64,000 nt of DNA from Bacteroidales bacterium UBA3844 (lineage in GTDB: Bacteria > Bacteroidota > Bacteroidia > Bacteroidales > Paludibacteraceae). Below, one piece after another: positions 46,012 through 54,499 of this stretch (positions within the stretch are counted from its first letter, which is position 1; each line of letters starts with the position of its first letter). The notes under the pieces were generated by a model. It was given only the letters and a program-made list of their open reading frames with translations. It ran no database searches and was not told the origin of the DNA. A program made the position numbers and the translations under genes. The stretch covers positions 1 to 64,000 of the forward strand of contig DGHQ01000056.1 in NCBI GenBank assembly GCA_002392915.1, read 5' to 3'.

Positions 46012-46052
46012 AAACAAATAAATCCGCACCATCCATAAGGACGATGCGGATT
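46012..46052 (-). terminator. Terminator downstream of the DpnII cassette
   Basis: AATCCGCA pairs perfectly with TGCGGATT (46021-46028/46045-46052), extended by TCC/GGA. On the minus strand a T-rich tract follows (TTATTTGTTTTTTCTC). It is the first strong terminator after the restriction-modification genes. Confidence 0.6.
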
Positions 46053-46081
46053 CACACGCTAATCATGTCATAGAATTATTT

Positions 46082-46222
46082 TCATGGAAGAAAACACACC
46101 TTCGGAAGGGAATGTTTTTGTGTGTTTGAGAGGATTCTGAAGCCTTTGACTTCTTCATTGTCGTTAACAAATATCATTTTGCCACGATTGCAGAAAGAGA
46201 TCTTGGAGATTTTCTCCACCAT
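46082..46222 (-). CDS. Small ORF or gene remnant after the DpnII cassette
   Basis: 46 codons from ATG 46222 (MVEKISKISFCNRGKMIFVN...), and open upstream for about 15 further codons without another ATG. It is basic, with no signal peptide. It lies between dpnA and a terminator on the same strand, so it may be co-transcribed, or may be the 3' remnant of a longer gene lost when the cassette inserted. Family not recognised. Confidence 0.3.
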   Translation of the reverse strand: MVEKISKISFCNRGKMIFVNDNEEVKGFRILSNTQKHSLPKVCFLP

Positions 46223-46383
46223 TCTTTTACATTCCTTCCGACTATAAATTAAGTTTTCACTGCAATCTTACAATTTTTCAAGTTTTACGACTATGAATCG
46301 AGATGGAAAAATCTTGCAGAGATGAGATAATCCATAAGTATGACGAGAAATTCGGGAAAGAAAACACATCTCCGCAGATAAAT

Positions 46384-47268
46384 TCATTCAAAAGGTAATT
46401 TTCCATACAACATCGGATCCTCTTTCAATAGCGATGGTTGTTCTTTATTGCTAAGTGTTCTTAAGTCAACAATATGTCTACATAAGGATTCACGAGCATT
46501 AATATTCTCCAATTCTTCTCGTCTTGCCTTACTCATTTCACAAAAAACTTCGCTTTGCTCTATACCTGCAAATCGTCTTCCACAAAGATTAGCAGCAATT
46601 CCTGTTGTTGAACTTCCGCTAAAAGGATCCAGTAACCAATCTCCTTCTTTTGTTGACGCAAGAATAATACGAGTCAATAATGAAAGAGGTTTCTGAGTTG
46701 GATGCTTTCCACATGATTTTTCCCATCGTCCTATTGCAGGAAGACGCCAAACATCCGTCATCTGTTTGCCATCATTGAGTATTTTCATAACTTCGTAATT
46801 AAACAAATGAGGCACTTTATGACATTTACGAGCCCAAATGACGAATTCAGTACTATACGTGAAAAATCTACATGAAATATTAACAGGAGGATTCGTCTTC
46901 TGCCAAGTTATCACATTTAATATTTTATACCCAAGTTCTGTCAGACAATTAGCTACAGAAAAAATATTGTGATATGTTCCACTAATCCATATTGTACCAT
47001 TATCTTTTAACTTATCACGACACAATTTGAGCCATTCCATATTAAATTCATTCATTTCTTCCGGGGATTTTCCCTTATCCCATTCACCTTTATTCACACA
47101 CACAACCCTTCCACTCTGCAACGAAATTCCTCCATTAGACAGAAAATAGGGCGGGTCAGCAAATATCATATTGAACTTGAAATCAAATTCCTTCAACAAT
47201 TGGAATGAATCTCCATGAGCGATAATAAAATCTTTATTAAAAGACGAATAAAAAGGTTCTATCATCAC
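46384..47268 (-). CDS. dpnA: DpnA-type DNA adenine methyltransferase (GATC)
   Basis: 294 aa. Beta-class amino-methyltransferase order: catalytic DPPY at 38-41, then the SAM-binding FSGSS at 216-220 (LLDPFSGSSTTG). It matches the second methylase of DpnII-type systems, which can also methylate single-stranded DNA. The ATG overlaps the endonuclease stop by 4 bases (ATGA), implying translational coupling. Marked AT-richness with the other two cassette genes suggests horizontal transfer. Specificity GATC is inferred from the family. Confidence 0.9.
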   Translation of the reverse strand: MMIEPFYSSFNKDFIIAHGDSFQLLKEFDFKFNMIFADPPYFLSNGGISLQSGRVVCVNKGEWDKGKSPEEMNEFNMEWLKLCRDKLKDNGTIWISGTYHNIFSVANCLTELGYKILNVITWQKTNPPVNISCRFFTYSTEFVIWARKCHKVPHLFNYEVMKILNDGKQMTDVWRLPAIGRWEKSCGKHPTQKPLSLLTRIILASTKEGDWLLDPFSGSSTTGIAANLCGRRFAGIEQSEVFCEMSKARREELENINARESLCRHIVDLRTLSNKEQPSLLKEDPMLYGKLPFE

Positions 47269-48095
47269 ATTTCTGATTTTATTTCATTCAAAAACTCTGG
47301 CAAAGTAGTAAAATTATACATTCGCGGAATATCGTTGTATGCTTCCGCAAGTTTATTTTTTGCACTATTCCAACCTTCTCCATCAGTAATCCATACAAAC
47401 TCAAAACCATCAACACGATTTACAATTGGAGCAAGCTCACGATAAGCTCGTGCAACTTCATTCAATTTTGAACCTCCTCCACTATAAAAGTTCAATTCTA
47501 TAAGATAAATCTGCTTCTTTGTTTCAATAACAAAATCAAAACGTTTTTCATCCTCTCCTAACAATGCCTTTATTTCAGGAAATTCGCGAGAATAAACTTC
47601 CATTCTATGTTTTATTCCATTAGTCTCTAAAATACGATGAAGAAGCATTTCTGTTATGTCTCCACCACGGTTTTTTCTGGCATTTGAATCTAATCCCGTT
47701 TCTACTCCGAAAACATAGTCCACTAGATCATGTATATCACTACGTCTAAATACTTCTGCAAGTCCAGTCTCTTCTAAAAACTTCGTTACTCCATCAATAG
47801 AAGTGAACAAAGAGCTAACAAGATTTATATTGCCATCTTCATCAATAAATTTCTTTTTGTCCTTCCTTCGCGTTGCGATCAAAATATCCAACACATTAAA
47901 TACACGTTTGTCTCTTTCCCATAATGCCGTTACCGCCTCTTTAAGATTTTCCTTCCCTAACAAAAAATTTAACATATTGAGGCTAATAGCTATTTCATTT
48001 ACTTTTTTTCTAATCTTCTTAAAATCAGAATAATATCCTAGTGTAGCATTTGTCTCTGAAAGTTGAGACATAAATTTTTCAAAATCTTTATTCAT
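47265..48095 (-). CDS. dpnB: DpnII-type restriction endonuclease (GATC)
   Basis: 276 aa, close to the 288 aa of R.DpnII. The sequence follows that family along its length (FMSQLSETNATLGYYSDF, NRGGDITEMLLHRIL, KRFDFVIETKKQIYLIELNFY). The likely catalytic positions are D187 and E200, with Asn at 202 where many PD-(D/E)XK enzymes have Lys. It should cut unmethylated GATC. It is encoded between its two protecting methylases. Confidence 0.93.
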   Translation of the reverse strand: MNKDFEKFMSQLSETNATLGYYSDFKKIRKKVNEIAISLNMLNFLLGKENLKEAVTALWERDKRVFNVLDILIATRRKDKKKFIDEDGNINLVSSLFTSIDGVTKFLEETGLAEVFRRSDIHDLVDYVFGVETGLDSNARKNRGGDITEMLLHRILETNGIKHRMEVYSREFPEIKALLGEDEKRFDFVIETKKQIYLIELNFYSGGGSKLNEVARAYRELAPIVNRVDGFEFVWITDGEGWNSAKNKLAEAYNDIPRMYNFTTLPEFLNEIKSEM

Positions 48096-48097
48096 TT

Positions 48098-49000
48098 CTA
48101 TTTCATTTTAGTTTCTATATAATTACGCACCAGTATTTCAGTAAGTTTTCCCCTTTTTAATGGATTTGAATTAATATATCTCGCTGCCCAAACTCTATCT
48201 ATTTGATAAGCATTAAACAAATCATCAAAGAAACTTGTTTCTTCATTTTCTCTTTTACAATCAGAATTACTAAGCAGAAATTTATAACCACCATCATTTA
48301 TTCTATCACAAAACTTCTTCAAACGAATTTGAGCATCATCATTAAACGAATCTTTTGAATAATCAGTAAAACTTGACGTTTCACTCAATGGCCGATATGG
48401 TGGATCAAAATAAAACAGGGTATTGCCCATAGCATAATGGAATGTAGATTCAAAATCCCCTGTCAGAATTTCAACTCGTTTTAAAAGTTCACTATCTGCT
48501 AAAATTGTGTCAGCATCACAAATTGTAGGATTTGAATATTTTCCAAAAGGAACATTAAAGAGACCTTTCTTATTTACTCGATATAACCCATTGAAACACG
48601 TTCTATTTAGAAAGAAAAAAAAGGTTGTATTTTCAATTTGATCTAGATTCTTTTCATTATATCGGTTTCTTATTGAAAGGAAATAGTTTTTTCGATCTTC
48701 CTCTGTTTGTAAAGAAAGATACGCGTTCTCAATATCAAACAATGATTCTATCAACTCATTTGGACAATCACGCACAGTTCTATAACACATTATAAGATCT
48801 TGATTGACATCATTAATAATTGCTCGGGTTATATTTTGGTAACGTTGAAGCATATAAAAAAGCATAGCACCACCTCCTACAAATGGCTCTATATACGTTA
48901 CATCTTGCCAATTTTCAAAATCTGCAGGCAAATGAAAATCAAGTTGTTCTAAAAGTTGAGACTTACCACCTACCCATTTGATAAAAGGTTTCGCTTTCAT
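48098..49000 (-). CDS. dpnM: Dam-like adenine methyltransferase DpnM (GATC)
   Basis: 300 aa. Alpha-class order: N-terminal FIKWVGGKSQLL, SAM motif EPFVGGGA at 38-45, then DPPY at 199-202 (YFDPPYRPLSETSSFTDY). It methylates adenine in double-stranded GATC, protecting the host from the DpnII-type nuclease two bases downstream. The ATG lies only 11 bases after the T-run of a terminator-like hairpin, an arrangement that could attenuate the whole cassette. Confidence 0.94.
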   Translation of the reverse strand: MKAKPFIKWVGGKSQLLEQLDFHLPADFENWQDVTYIEPFVGGGAMLFYMLQRYQNITRAIINDVNQDLIMCYRTVRDCPNELIESLFDIENAYLSLQTEEDRKNYFLSIRNRYNEKNLDQIENTTFFFFLNRTCFNGLYRVNKKGLFNVPFGKYSNPTICDADTILADSELLKRVEILTGDFESTFHYAMGNTLFYFDPPYRPLSETSSFTDYSKDSFNDDAQIRLKKFCDRINDGGYKFLLSNSDCKRENEETSFFDDLFNAYQIDRVWAARYINSNPLKRGKLTEILVRNYIETKMK

Positions 49001-49011
49001 TTTTCAAAAAC

Positions 49012-49050
49012 AAAAAAGCCCTCTATCCGAAATTTTCTCGGAAGAGAGCG
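49012..49050 (-). terminator. Terminator-like hairpin directly before dpnM
   Basis: Minus strand: CTCT and TCCGA pair with TCGGA and AGAG around GAAAATT, then GGGC and TTTTTT, and a second TTTTT before the ATG. It may end a transcript from upstream or act as an attenuator for the restriction-modification genes. Confidence 0.6.
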
Positions 49051-49091
49051 AGGCAAGGCCATCATCGTTAATTCAAGGCCAACCACAGCCC

Positions 49092-49232
49092 ATGTCAGAC
49101 AACAATCTCCTTGCTCACGCTCTATACAGAGAACATGAACATCATTGCTGCGACCTTACTGACATATTAATATTATGGTTGTTTAGAATTATCAGCTACG
49201 TCAAAGATGTCTTTTTTATATTTCCAATTTAA
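49092..49232 (+). CDS. Possible 46-aa membrane peptide
   Basis: ATG 49092 to TAA 49232. The N-terminal half is rich in His, Cys and Asp (YREHEHHCCD), and the C-terminal half is a hydrophobic helix (ILILWLFRIISYV, DVFFIFPI). This shape is like small membrane toxins or metal-related peptides. There is no family match from memory and no promoter box. It may be chance. Confidence 0.25.
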   Translation: MSDNNLLAHALYREHEHHCCDLTDILILWLFRIISYVKDVFFIFPI

Positions 49233-49295
49233 GGACCTATATTCTTAATTTATCTGTCAATGCCCAAAACAGATTGTTAATTTAACTTTTTACAC

Positions 49296-49570
49296 AAAAA
49301 AAAACGTAGGCATTCCATACCTGCTCATTTGCTATTCGTGGCCGTAGGAAGCCAAAACCAGTAAACGAACAGAGGATACCTACGTTAGACACACAAATCC
49401 AAAAGTGTACATGGGGGCATTAATGCCCTCTGCACACTCCGGGATACAGTATAACCACATCCGTAGGCATCATCTCTGACATTATTTTCGACTGGTTTTC
49501 TGAATTTCCTACGTTCCGAATAGCCAAAAACAAAGCATTAATGACGCTTTTTCTATATGTTTGCCCCATT
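49296..49570 (-). ncRNA. Candidate rod-shaped small RNA (6S-like architecture)
   Basis: The two halves pair over about 60 bases with internal loops: TTGGCTATTCG with CGAATAGCAA, CGTAGGAA with TTCCTACG, AAAACCAGT with ACTGGTTTT, CAGAG with CTCTG, and GATGCCTACG with CGTAGGTATC. The tip holds GTGTGCA/TGTACAC and GGGCATTAATGCCC. On the minus strand the RNA would end in a small hairpin (GGTAT/ATGCC) and nine T. Such a long interrupted rod is typical of 6S RNA, but I cannot confirm identity. A degenerate inverted-repeat element is the alternative. Confidence 0.4.
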
Positions 49571-49605
49571 ATTTGCCATGGAGCAAGGCTTAATTAATGA
49601 ATTTA

Positions 49606-49782
49606 TTAATTTCTTATTAAAGTAATTTTTTCTGACACCATATACGAGACACTACTCTGCTTGTAGCCTAATACGTCATACACATATTTATCAAAATCAT
49701 TGCCATACTTATTAACGACTTCATCTGAAAGGGCAATAATCTTAATAGTAGCTGTTTCGTAATTCATAATTGCCAATGTCAT
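49606..49782 (-). CDS. Small hypothetical protein, 58 aa
   Basis: ATG 49782 to TAA 49606; M6 is an alternative start. The composition is protein-like (MNYETATIKIIALSDEVVNK, YVYDVLGYKQSSVSYMVSEK), acidic, without signal peptide or membrane segment. It lies between the terminator of the glnS operon and the candidate small RNA. Family not recognised; small regulators and antitoxins have this size. Confidence 0.45.
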   Translation of the reverse strand: MTLAIMNYETATIKIIALSDEVVNKYGNDFDKYVYDVLGYKQSSVSYMVSEKITLIRN

Positions 49783-49994
49783 AAAATACTAAATTCTGAC
49801 TATACAAACAAATAGACCTAACAAGATCTAAATCATTTATATACGTTCTTAAATTCAATGCAAAGATAAACATTTTTATTTCTTCTAGTAGTAGAAAAGA
49901 TAAAAACAAATATCTCAATCAACCTTAAATCTTTTACTCTTGTATATCACATTGATGTTTAATTCATAAAGTAAACCTAACGAATAATCCCCAG

Positions 49995-50026
49995 CAAAAA
50001 ATAAGACGGGATTTCTCCCCGTCTTA
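49995..50026 (-). terminator. Terminator of the glnS-to-arginase-like operon
   Basis: TAAGACGGG pairs with CCCGTCTTA (50002-50026), followed by TTTTTT on the minus strand. It is 38 bases past the stop at 50064, and I saw no terminator inside the operon. Confidence 0.85.
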
Positions 50027-50063
50027 CCGCCAAATCTATTTTTTCACCTTTTCATCGGATATT

Positions 50064-51182
50064 TTATCTCATATAATGTCTGAACCAGATCTCTGGGACT
50101 TCCCTATTTGTCAATGCCACGTAGTCGGATTCTTTGCATGAGACGATGCGGTTGCCATCACGGCCTGGTATCTCCACCCACCATCTTCCGTTCAATGGAT
50201 TGGAGTAGAATTTAACCTCTGTATTGGTGCGTGAGTCGAACACTATTAATTTGCGATAGTTGTTGATGTCGTTCACCGGATAATCATTGTAGCGGTGATC
50301 AACACCATGAAGATAATGCCACACAATCTGAGCAGAAAGGGCAAGAGACGACTCATTTTGGGCGTATACATCGGAGATATAGAACACTGTGGCTCTATCG
50401 CTCAACCCTGCAAGCTTTGCCAAATGGCATGCCTCTTCCCCATATAATCCGTTCGGCATCGCCACACATGACGGCATGTCGGAATTGCGGACTGCACGAG
50501 CTGAAATAGAAAACAGATCATTGTCGCGAAGCAATGGCTCTATATTCTGCACATTGTCCTGCACTTCTGCCAAACGAGTGAAACATATACGTTGGTCGTC
50601 AGCTCTGGATATTTTGTCTTCCGACGACAAATAGGTCTGATAGCCTAACACATCTATGCAATCCACCTGATTGATCTTTTCTATCTCATCAAAAGCAGAC
50701 AGCACACCACCACTCTTTTCCAGTTCATCCACTCCGCTCAACGTAAGCAGTGAATCAACCTTGACAATATTGATTTTCCCGATGGATTGGGACATTCCTT
50801 TCACAATTGGCAAGTTGCAATAGTCGCCACCTCCAATAATGACCACCTTCTTTCCTGCCTCCACAAGTATCGACACCACATCCGCGACAGCTGCCATTGG
50901 CGACTGATCGTTTTTGACATTGATATCACCCAAATCCGCAATCTTCACATTGTGGAAATCTCCACACAGTCGGTAAAGATATTTTCTCACTCCGTCGGGA
51001 GCGTCAGCTGAAAACGGATTATATTTTTGTGCCCCCCATGCGGATGGTATGCCCACAATAGCCACATCATAATTGTTGGAACAGGCAGAGACAAACGACG
51101 AAAAATCATTTGCGTCGTCGACATAATGAAGAGGAATATCCTCCACCTCTGGCTTTCTGAAATAAGCTTTTATATCCTCCAT
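50064..51182 (-). CDS. Arginase/ureohydrolase-family protein lacking metal ligands
   Basis: 372 aa. The fold signatures of ureohydrolases are visible (VAIVGIPSAWG, DAPDGVRKYLYRL, KVVIIGGGDY) but the manganese ligands are mostly gone: GGDH is GGDY (D120, Y121), DAHxD is reduced to D143 followed by SLLTL, and the SxDxDxxDP motif is replaced by SISARAVRNSD near 225-235. It is therefore unlikely to hydrolyse arginine or formiminoglutamate. It is the last gene of a long operon, 4 bases after the pseudouridine synthase. It may be a binding or structural protein; the role is unknown. Confidence 0.82.
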   Translation of the reverse strand: MEDIKAYFRKPEVEDIPLHYVDDANDFSSFVSACSNNYDVAIVGIPSAWGAQKYNPFSADAPDGVRKYLYRLCGDFHNVKIADLGDINVKNDQSPMAAVADVVSILVEAGKKVVIIGGGDYCNLPIVKGMSQSIGKINIVKVDSLLTLSGVDELEKSGGVLSAFDEIEKINQVDCIDVLGYQTYLSSEDKISRADDQRICFTRLAEVQDNVQNIEPLLRDNDLFSISARAVRNSDMPSCVAMPNGLYGEEACHLAKLAGLSDRATVFYISDVYAQNESSLALSAQIVWHYLHGVDHRYNDYPVNDINNYRKLIVFDSRTNTEVKFYSNPLNGRWWVEIPGRDGNRIVSCKESDYVALTNREVPEIWFRHYMR

Positions 51183-51186
51183 TTCC

Positions 51187-52095
51187 CTACTTCATTACTG
51201 TGTAGAAAATTCGAGGAACTGGCGATTCAAACGAAATCATCTTCCCATTCATCGGATTTTTTATCGCCAGATACGTTGCGTGAAGACACAGACGCTTCAC
51301 ACTTGTGACAGGAGCTCCATACTTCACGTCGCCAACAATTGGATGTCCGATCGACTGCATATGCACACGAATCTGATTTTTTCTTCCTGTCGGAATTTCA
51401 CATTTCAGGAGAGTACGTCCGTTGCCACGCTGTATGACCTTGTATTTTGTGACAGCATACATTCCTCCATTATCATAATTATAAGAATGGACGATATATG
51501 TCTTTGGATCTTCTTTCAGCCAGCTTTCCACCGTATCCTCATCCTTCTCCACAATACCTTCCACCAAAGCATAGTACACTTTTCTATGGTCGCTGTCGTG
51601 CCAATGGGCTTTCACTGCCTGCTGCACCTCCGGAGTTTTCGTGAACATAAGCACTCCGCTTGTGTCACGGTCGATTCTATGCACCGTATATAATGCATTC
51701 TGACGGTTCTGACGTTTGACATAGCCGACCATCACCTTCAATACAGTATCCTCAGCGGCATGATTAGGTGCTGGCACAGAAAGTATTCCCTCCTTCTTGT
51801 CGACGACAAGGAAAGCGTCATCCTCATATATGATGGAAATTTTAGGATGAGAAAATGTGTTTTTCTTACCCGTGAAGCAGACATTGATTTTCTGTCCCTT
51901 CTTCAACTCATAATCGTAACGAGTCTCGATAGCACCGTCTACTGATACCAATCTTTTCGACAACAGACTTTTTATATTATTACGGCTTGAACCAATTTTC
52001 TGCTGCAAAAATTCAAACAATTTCGCAGGTTCGCTGACAACAAAATCAGTGGAGCGCTCACGAATAAAGTTTTTTCTACTAGTTGGTTTTATCAT
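51187..52095 (-). CDS. RluA-family pseudouridine synthase
   Basis: 302 aa from ATG 52095, chosen because starts further upstream would overlap ruvB. An N-terminal S4 RNA-binding domain (LFEFLQQKIGSSRNNIKSLL) precedes the RluA catalytic domain with the Asp of HRIDRDTSGVLMF (D142) and the later motifs GRKNQIRVHMQSIGHPIVGD. It converts uridine to pseudouridine in rRNA or tRNA; the exact site cannot be read. Within the glnS operon, 13 bases after ruvB. Confidence 0.92.
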   Translation of the reverse strand: MIKPTSRKNFIRERSTDFVVSEPAKLFEFLQQKIGSSRNNIKSLLSKRLVSVDGAIETRYDYELKKGQKINVCFTGKKNTFSHPKISIIYEDDAFLVVDKKEGILSVPAPNHAAEDTVLKVMVGYVKRQNRQNALYTVHRIDRDTSGVLMFTKTPEVQQAVKAHWHDSDHRKVYYALVEGIVEKDEDTVESWLKEDPKTYIVHSYNYDNGGMYAVTKYKVIQRGNGRTLLKCEIPTGRKNQIRVHMQSIGHPIVGDVKYGAPVTSVKRLCLHATYLAIKNPMNGKMISFESPVPRIFYTVMK

Positions 52096-52108
52096 TGCAA
52101 AATAAGTT

Positions 52109-53137
52109 TTAATCAAATAATGTAAGTTGCGCGCCATCACGTTTTCTACCAAGATGGTTGTAAGCCAACTCTGTGGCCTCTCTACCTCGTGGAGTACGCT
52201 TTAGGAAACCTTCCTTGATAAGGAATGGTTCGTACACCTCCTCGATCGTGCCGGCATCCTCTCCGATAGCAGTGGCAATAGTGGAAAGTCCGACAGGGCC
52301 TCCCTTAAATTTGTCGATGAGTATGGCAAGAATCTTAGTATCTGTCTCATCCAAGCCATACTGATCAATATTGAGAGCACGTAATGCTTCGCTTGCGATT
52401 TTAGTGTCGATCACACCGTTCCCTTTCACCTGAGCGAAGTCACGCACACGTCGCAGAATAGCGTTCGCAATACGCGGTGTACCTCGGCTACGGCTCGCTA
52501 TTTCTCCCGCCGCCTCTACATCACACGGAGTGTATAGCTTAGATGCGGAACGGCATATAATCTTAGTGAGGACATCCTTGTCGTAGTATTCCAGATGGCA
52601 GTTAATACCGAAACGGGCTCTCAACGGGCTTGTCAGCAATCCGCTTCTTGTAGTAGCTCCGACGAGAGTGAACGGATTCAACGGTATCTGCAACGCCCTT
52701 GCATTCGGACCTTTGTCTATCATTAGGTCGATTCTAAAATCTTCCATCGCAGAATAAAGGAATTCCTCAATCACAGGCTTCAAACGATGAATTTCGTCGA
52801 TGAAAAGGACCTGATTTGGCTCCAAACCAGTCAAAAGTCCAGCCAAATCCAAAGGCTTGTCGAGCACAGGGGCAGATATAAGTTTGAACCCAACCCCCAT
52901 CTCATTGGCAAGGATGTTGGCAAGAGTTGTCTTACCCAGACCAGGAGGGCCATAAAGCAAAGTATGGTCGAGAGGTTCACCACGCATCTTTGCCGCCGCC
53001 ACAAACACCTTCAGATTCTCAAGAATTTTCTGTTGACCAGTAAAATCCTCGAAGGAAAGGGGGCGTAATGCGATTTCATAATCCTGTTCACGCTCCTCTG
53101 CAGCACTATGTATGTCAAGTTCTTCGATATCTTCCAT
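52109..53137 (-). CDS. ruvB: Holliday junction branch-migration helicase RuvB
   Basis: 342 aa. Walker A GPPGLGKT at 63-70, Walker B LFIDEIHRL, sensor GATTRSGLLTSPLRARFG and the C-terminal winged helix (TPRGREATELAYNHLG) are all present. It is the ATP-driven motor that moves Holliday junctions with RuvA. ruvA and ruvC are not in the window. The gene is tightly packed (3 bases after the acyltransferase stop). Confidence 0.97.
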   Translation of the reverse strand: MEDIEELDIHSAAEEREQDYEIALRPLSFEDFTGQQKILENLKVFVAAAKMRGEPLDHTLLYGPPGLGKTTLANILANEMGVGFKLISAPVLDKPLDLAGLLTGLEPNQVLFIDEIHRLKPVIEEFLYSAMEDFRIDLMIDKGPNARALQIPLNPFTLVGATTRSGLLTSPLRARFGINCHLEYYDKDVLTKIICRSASKLYTPCDVEAAGEIASRSRGTPRIANAILRRVRDFAQVKGNGVIDTKIASEALRALNIDQYGLDETDTKILAILIDKFKGGPVGLSTIATAIGEDAGTIEEVYEPFLIKEGFLKRTPRGREATELAYNHLGRKRDGAQLTLFD

Positions 53138-53140
53138 TGC

Positions 53141-54484
53141 TTAAATAGACGGTACTATCTTTCTCAAAATCTCAACCACCTTGTCGGCAGCCTTACCCTT
53201 GCCAGCGATAGTCTGAATTCTCGACTTCACATACTGGAATCTCCATTTGTATCTGACAAGGAAATTAAACGAGAATGGTAATGAGAGCAACCAGCATACA
53301 GTGAAAACTACAAACGACAATGTATCCGCAAAATAATCTGGCACGAAAATCGCATACAATATTATATATAGCAGATATATGAACGGAAGGATCAAATAGA
53401 CGAATCCAAGCAACAGGCTTGCCTCAAATCCCGTATTGTGTGCCAGTTTATACGCCACAGCCTTAAACAACAAATATGGGAATCCATTGAACACTGCCGC
53501 ATAAAGGGCAAGTGGAGAGGCTCCGATCAAATATAAAATAGATGTGATCAATTTGGAATCAACTTTATGAGGTTCCTCATAAGCGCGTGCATAAAGTTCC
53601 ACCATATTGCTGTCTCCAAGCCACTCTTTGACAGCAGACTCCAATTCCGGCAAAAGCGGATTATTATTCACCACAGCCTCATCAAGCTGAGTGGAGATTC
53701 GCTGACGCACCTCCAGACGGTTTGTCTCATTGTCGTCCCAATCCTTCGATTCAAGCATCTCCTCTGCATACGCGTAGGACGAAGCGTAAATAGTGTCATA
53801 GTATTTTTCAGAGACGATATGGTGAATCAACGGTTTCATGCGGTTGTACAACTCATCTCTCACTTTATTCTGAGTCACCGCCTCATTTGCCAAATAATCC
53901 TGATAATAGTCGGCAATACGGATTGGCTTACCAAAGTTGATCACCAAATGGAATCCGCTATGGTCATAGTGTCCATAGTCTATTCCCGTCGGTACAATAA
54001 GAATAGTCTCACCTTCCGGCTTTTGTTTTTGGGCTGCGAAAGCGATACGGAACATTCCTTTCACCAATGGGCGAAGACGGCGATATTCATCCTGTCCGCC
54101 CTCTGGCATAAGACAGAAGTATTCATTGTGGGCAAGCACCTTGACTGCCTGTTCGAAGCTTTCCTCGTTCTTCTTCAAATTGCTGTATCCGTCACGCATA
54201 CGGTAGGCTGGCATGATCTTAAAGAAATTCAATGCCTTTGCCACCAATTTATTACCGAAGATAGAAGCTTTAGCCAAAAAAACAATAGGAGCAGGCGACG
54301 ACCATAGCAACGCCATAGCGTCAATAAAAGCATTCTGATGATTAGGTGCGAAAATCACCGACGCATTTTCAGGAATAACCTTCTCATTATTCACCTCTGT
54401 CGATGAAAACCATCTGCTGTATATTGTGTTACTGTAGACTCTCAGCAATTTGTAGAAAAAGGGAGTCTGATACATCTCTGCCAT
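53141..54484 (-). CDS. PlsC-like glycerophosphate acyltransferase
   Basis: 447 aa. The N-terminal acyltransferase block has NHQNAFID (H49, D55), AKASIFGNK, IMPAYRMRDG and the PEG motif (LMPEGGQDEYRRLRPLVKGM). The C-terminal third has three or four membrane helices (SILYLIGASPLALYAAVF, LILPFIYLLYIILYAIF, LSFVVFTVCWLLSLPFSF). It probably acylates lysophosphatidate or glycerol-3-phosphate in the inner membrane. The extra membrane domain makes it longer than plain PlsC (about 240 aa). Confidence 0.87.
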   Translation of the reverse strand: MAEMYQTPFFYKLLRVYSNTIYSRWFSSTEVNNEKVIPENASVIFAPNHQNAFIDAMALLWSSPAPIVFLAKASIFGNKLVAKALNFFKIMPAYRMRDGYSNLKKNEESFEQAVKVLAHNEYFCLMPEGGQDEYRRLRPLVKGMFRIAFAAQKQKPEGETILIVPTGIDYGHYDHSGFHLVINFGKPIRIADYYQDYLANEAVTQNKVRDELYNRMKPLIHHIVSEKYYDTIYASSYAYAEEMLESKDWDDNETNRLEVRQRISTQLDEAVVNNNPLLPELESAVKEWLGDSNMVELYARAYEEPHKVDSKLITSILYLIGASPLALYAAVFNGFPYLLFKAVAYKLAHNTGFEASLLLGFVYLILPFIYLLYIILYAIFVPDYFADTLSFVVFTVCWLLSLPFSFNFLVRYKWRFQYVKSRIQTIAGKGKAADKVVEILRKIVPSI

Positions 54485-54499
54485 AATATCTCCTAATAA

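Noticed and set aside
45787..46038. Plus-strand frame of 83 codons starting at TTG
   Set aside because: No ATG start, promoter box or family feature, and it runs into a minus-strand terminator hairpin.
49296..49570. CRISPR or tracrRNA from repeated CGTAGG/CCTACG strings
   Set aside because: The strings are paired arms of one large hairpin, not direct repeats with regular spacers, and no cas gene is nearby.
53567..54307. Plus-strand frame of 246 codons
   Set aside because: Antisense to the acyltransferase gene, with no signal, domain or promoter; composition is that of a mirror frame.
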